A program made the translations under genes and the position numbers. The notes below the pieces were generated by a model. It was not told where the DNA came from and did no database searches. It saw nothing but the letters and a program-made list of their open reading frames with translations. This document shows positions 60,859 to 64,000 of a DNA stretch of 64,000 nucleotides, in pieces (position 1 is the first letter of the stretch; every line of letters starts with the position of its first letter). The DNA comes from Rhexocercosporidium sp. MPI-PUGE-AT-0058 (Eukaryota; Ascomycota; Leotiomycetes; Helotiales), in assembly GCA_020746875.1 (NCBI GenBank), contig JAGTJL010000002.1, forward strand, positions 2,852,001 through 2,916,000, read 5' to 3'.

Positions 60859-61530
60859 ATGCATTTCTCAGCAACAGCTCTTGTGCTCGTCCTTCGCCTG
60901 GTCGCTGCAGCACCTCGACATCAAACTTACAATGGCAACATTCCGGCCAAAGTGCTTTCTGTCAGTAGTAAGTGTGCCTCTACCCATGTTTTATTGTCCA
61001 ACTCGGTTGCTCATTGAGGCAGCGTCGAATGAGCTTGCTCCTCAGAGCATCGAAGCATACATCCATACCTCCGAGAGTCACAAGCAGGGCATCAGTAAAG
61101 CAATCATTCAGGTGGATATAACCACCCCATCTCACTCAAACCCCGGAATATCTGCCCCAGAGATTTCAATCACGGTAAGATCATGCCACTGCATTGAAAA
61201 GAGCTGGGTTGATCATATGGCCCATAGCAGGAACGGATTCCAGGATGGCTCTATTTCGATGGGAAGAGACTTCAAGGGCGCATTCACGGCAATACATTTT
61301 GGAACATCAAAGGCGAGCTCGCAAAAGACTTTCCCATTCATGAATTTCTGATGGATCCTGTTATTTTCACTCTCAATCATCCGACTGATTTTGATGGCGC
61401 TTTCACGGGCGAGATTGGCCGAGGTGAAGTCAGTCTGAAGTGGGAGAAATCTGGTGCTACTATCACGGGCAGAAGTGGAGCTGGTGATTACACTGTTGAG
61501 GGTAAGACGCATGTCGACTGGTCTCCATAA
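60859..61530 (+). CDS. small secreted protein, three exons, 186 aa
   Basis: Family not recognised. ATG 60,859; exons 60,859-60,967, 61,023-61,174 and 61,231-61,530, with introns of 55 and 56 nt (donors GTAAGT and GTAAGA, acceptors GGCAG and AGCAG). All junctions keep phase and the stop is TAA 61,528-61,530. The first 18 residues form a signal peptide (LVLVLRLVAAA core, cut probably after the Ala run). The mature protein of about 168 aa has no cysteine and alternates polar and hydrophobic residues as in a beta-sandwich: PGWLYFDGKRLQG, then GNTFWNIKGEL, HPTDFDGAFTGE and VSLKWEKSGATITGR. No membrane anchor. It is probably exported; a carbohydrate-binding or host-facing role is possible but only inference. 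The joined frame is invisible to single-ORF searches because each exon is short. Confidence 0.72.
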
Positions 61531-62521
61531 TGTGATAAACAGGGACTGAAGCTTCGTTCCTCGAAGAAGGTCTTTTTTCCTCTCGTGGTTTTGGCCTTTC
61601 TAAGATACGATCAGTTCATAGGTAGTTTCTTAGCTCGGTCTTTCTATCGTACTAAATCAATGTGATTTTATCCGATTCAGTTCCTTATAGCACACTACAA
61701 TGAAACCCATTTTTATTGGGGACAAAATTGAAGTGGAGTGCTCTTTTTGTTCCGGGGAGGGGTGCCTGTTCCTTTATTGAAGACAACCTTCTACTGCCAT
61801 ACTGAGGATTGCATTAATCCATAATCTCCAATTACATCAACGTCTTCTAAATGAGAGTACAACACTGCCCAATGTCATTGATAGAATAGCTAGTCCAAAC
61901 CTGAAGACTGCACAAGGAATGAAGAGAGTGGGTAGGTAAGGAAAAACTGTATGGTGTCGTCTGAGGTCATGTCGGGATGGAATAATCCCTGTGAAAAGCT
62001 CTGAAACCCTTGACAGAACTTCCGCAATGGTACTGAAAGAACCGATGACACAATTTGGTAACAGTTTTTATATCGGACCAAGGACTAGTAATTATACGAG
62101 AGTACTTGTGTTTGATGTGGTGCGCGGACAGCGTAGACTACGATGTTTCATGGGGGAAAACCTTTCCGCTTGTGGTAAGAAAGCTAGATTGCGTTACTGT
62201 ACTGAGCGTGAAGCACTTTATTATAGAATCACCGTATAGTAGAGAAACAAAGAATCATTGGGTAGTTACGAGTAGTTACGAGTAGCATCAAAGACCGTTT
62301 GGGTTTAGTCTGGGCGAGGCTCTGGCTCTCAGTGAAGGTTAGGCTCAGTGGGGTGGATGAAAAGTGGGATACTATAGTGGCCCAGCCCAATGGCAAAGCA
62401 TGGTCTAAGTTCGTAAGCGATGCCACAAGGAAAGGATCGGGCTGACCAAATGCAAGTTATTTTTGACTAGGATATAAATTGAAATAAGTACACCGTCTCC
62501 ATCGTTCAAAGAAACTACCCT
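61531..62521. other. intergenic, no gene recognised
   Basis: Contains the 3' UTR of the secreted-protein gene. Minus- and plus-strand ORFs under 85 codons overlap and carry no domain. Confidence 0.4.
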
Positions 62522-62612
62522 GCCCGGGTAGCTCAATCGGTAGAGCGTGTGGCTCTTATGATTTCTTCACTAGAACACCTCAAGGTCGTGGGTTCGAGCC
62601 CCACCTCGGGCT
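62522..62612 (+). tRNA. tRNA-Lys (CTT) with an 18-nt intron
   Basis: Cloverleaf: acceptor GCCCGGG/CTCGGGC (one G-T pair), D arm TAGCTCAATCGGTAGAGC, T arm GTGGG-TTCGAGC-CCCAC. Anticodon CTT at 62,555-62,557, followed by A37 and an intron at 62,559-62,576, one base 3' of the anticodon as in other nuclear tRNA introns. The anticodon stem TGTGG/CCTCA has a T-T mismatch at its middle pair. A T5 run at 62,653-62,657 can terminate RNA polymerase III. Confidence 0.92.
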
Positions 62613-62674
62613 CAAATCCCGAGGTTTCCATCATTGGAAGCTTCTTCACATCTTTTTGGCCCGGTGTTGATAGA

Positions 62675-62698
62675 GGGGGAGGGAGGGGGAGGGTGGGG
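62675..62698 (+). other. G-quadruplex-forming tract after the tRNA gene
   Basis: Five G-runs of 3-5 separated by single A or T (G5 A G3 A G5 A G3 T G4), a textbook quadruplex motif, continuing less regularly to 62,708. Confidence 0.75.
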
Positions 62699-62708
62699 AA
62701 GGAGGGGG

Positions 62709-63222
62709 TGTTGGGAAATCTCAAGGATTATGAAGCTCTCTAAGGCACGACGACTATTCCCACCAGTATTCAACTGCCCTGCTGGCTTCCTAGGCATATT
62801 TGCTATCATTCACGACTTACGACGTCAGAAGCTTCTTCTTGAGGACTTTTTTTTACGTCGAAGTTTGTCGAATGATCGGGACCCTGGTTTAGTGGGAGTG
62901 CTTCGGTGCATTTAGTAGCTAAGCGAGCATTAGTGGCTTGGCGAACTTGGATAACACAAAATTTTGCATAGTAACAGAAGTATATAAAGTATATTAATCA
63001 TTTAATTTCTATTCCTTTCAGTTATTAATACAAAAATTATAAAAACATAATTTTATATTTATTTTTTAATTATTCTTATAAACTGTTAAGTAATGTAAAA
63101 TAAATTTCTTTCTTAGTAAGATAATAAATAAAGAGTAATAAGCTTAATATAGAAGTTTCAAAAGAATCTATTAATATTTGATAAAACTTACAAAAGTCGA
63201 AACTCGCTTTTTTTAGTATAAA
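62709..63222. other. intergenic, becoming AT-rich
   Basis: No gene. From about 62,960 the DNA becomes AT-rich and transposon-like. Confidence 0.4.
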
Positions 63223-64000
63223 TGTTACGGACGCTCCTGGGCGACCACTAGGTCCCGGGATCACGTGATGGACCTAAGGGATCCTAGGGAAACGAAGGTT
63301 TTATCCGAGGGGCTGCTGCCAGGGTTGACTTGGCTAAAGCGTAGGGTTGCCTCGGCTAATTCTGGCTAATTAGAGAGCCGTATTTCGGTCGAATTTATTT
63401 AAATTCTAGTTACTCGCTATGAAATCTATTAAAATAAGGCTTATTTTTATATAAATAGATGTCGTATTATTTACACTTAAATATTGTTTATTTCTTTATA
63501 AAAGACCGACTTTAATTTATTGATATTTGACTTAATGTAACCCGTTTTGTAGGCCTGTCTTTAAACCTCCCTCTTTGAAATGTAATATATTAACTCTTTT
63601 TAGCTATTTTAATTTATTAATAGAGATGTGGCGGTCTAAGGTTAGCTTTTTGATTAATAATAGAGACTCTTATTTTTGGGCTCCGTTGAAAAGCCTTATT
63701 TGTTATAGTAAATAGCTTTTTAACGAGTACTCGTCGAAACTTTTATTAGCTTCTGAAAGACAGCTTTCGCGGCTCTTTAATTTCAGATCGCTTAGCTAGT
63801 AAGTAATAGTTTATTAGAATAAGCTTAAATAATTAGTGCTTAATAGCTTGGTGGTCTCCTCGGCGTACTTCTTTTAAACTAGGCTTTTGAGCAATTAGAT
63901 GATCCTTTTAATTTATAGCTCTTATATTATGATTATAGTTATTAGCTATTATCGAAATAAGTAGTATTTTAGTAGCTCTTTTCGTAAAGAGTACTCGGGA
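63223..64000. mobile_element. start of an LTR-like transposon running off the window
   Basis: Begins TGTTACGGACGCTCC, with the TG start typical of LTRs. The first 28 bases recur inverted at the edge of the solo-LTR-like piece at 39,097. Composition switches here to AT-rich with few CpA after about 63,400. No coding sequence could be read in the 778 bp available. Confidence 0.5.

Overview
The window looks like nuclear DNA of a filamentous ascomycete. Evidence: short GT-AG introns (about 42-260 nt), a Mediator MED14 gene and an ATG22 gene, a 2EXR-domain gene, a tRNA-Lys with a short intron, and long blocks with the signature of repeat-induced point mutation (RIP), in which CpA/TpG is almost absent, TpA is in great excess and CpG is kept. 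A leotiomycete is my best guess, from the look of the DUF3435 and accessory genes; this is inference. Short exons were joined by hand from splice signals and reading phase.

Layout. (1) 1-7.5 kb: mixed-GC accessory DNA with a 2EXR gene, a broken patatin-like phospholipase, an unknown gene with a probable nonsense codon, and two arrays of one 17-bp GTAC-centred minisatellite family. (2) 7.7-10.8 kb: a degraded DUF3435 tyrosine recombinase (Starship 'captain' class) on the minus strand, ending at a sharp compositional border. (3) 10.8-28.5 kb: a RIP-saturated block. It holds a Ty1/Copia pol split by a Mutator-like (MULE) transposon, two short MULE derivatives, and a complete Ty3/Gypsy element with 202-bp LTRs and a GACGG target duplication. 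(4) 28.6-29.35 kb: an intact SDR gene between two RIP blocks. (5) 30.2-39.4 kb: a nested stack, with a chromodomain Gypsy element (260-bp LTRs, GTGGT duplication) inside a roughly 450-bp TIR element inside a transposon with TIRs of about 200 bp, plus a solo-LTR-like piece. (6) 39.6-46.2 kb: a decayed metabolic cluster of three pseudogenes (BAHD acyltransferase, FAD monooxygenase, allantoate-permease-type MFS transporter), the last split by a 221-bp TA-duplicating MITE. (7) 47.3-55.6 kb: ordinary core genes, MED14 and ATG22, divergently arranged. (8) 55.6-64 kb: sparse, with a possible 97-aa coiled-coil protein, a three-exon secreted protein of 186 aa, tRNA-Lys(CTT) and the start of a new LTR-like element at 63,223.

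The most interesting reading is that the left 10.8 kb is the captain end of a decayed Starship giant transposon. The recombinase lies just inside a border that cuts a RIPed Copia element and points left, and a patatin-like gene, a typical Starship accessory gene, lies about 5 kb further in on the same strand. The other end would lie beyond position 1, so this is not proven here. The RIP blocks explain why most of 11-39 kb has no open reading frames: these are dead transposons, not gene-free spacer.
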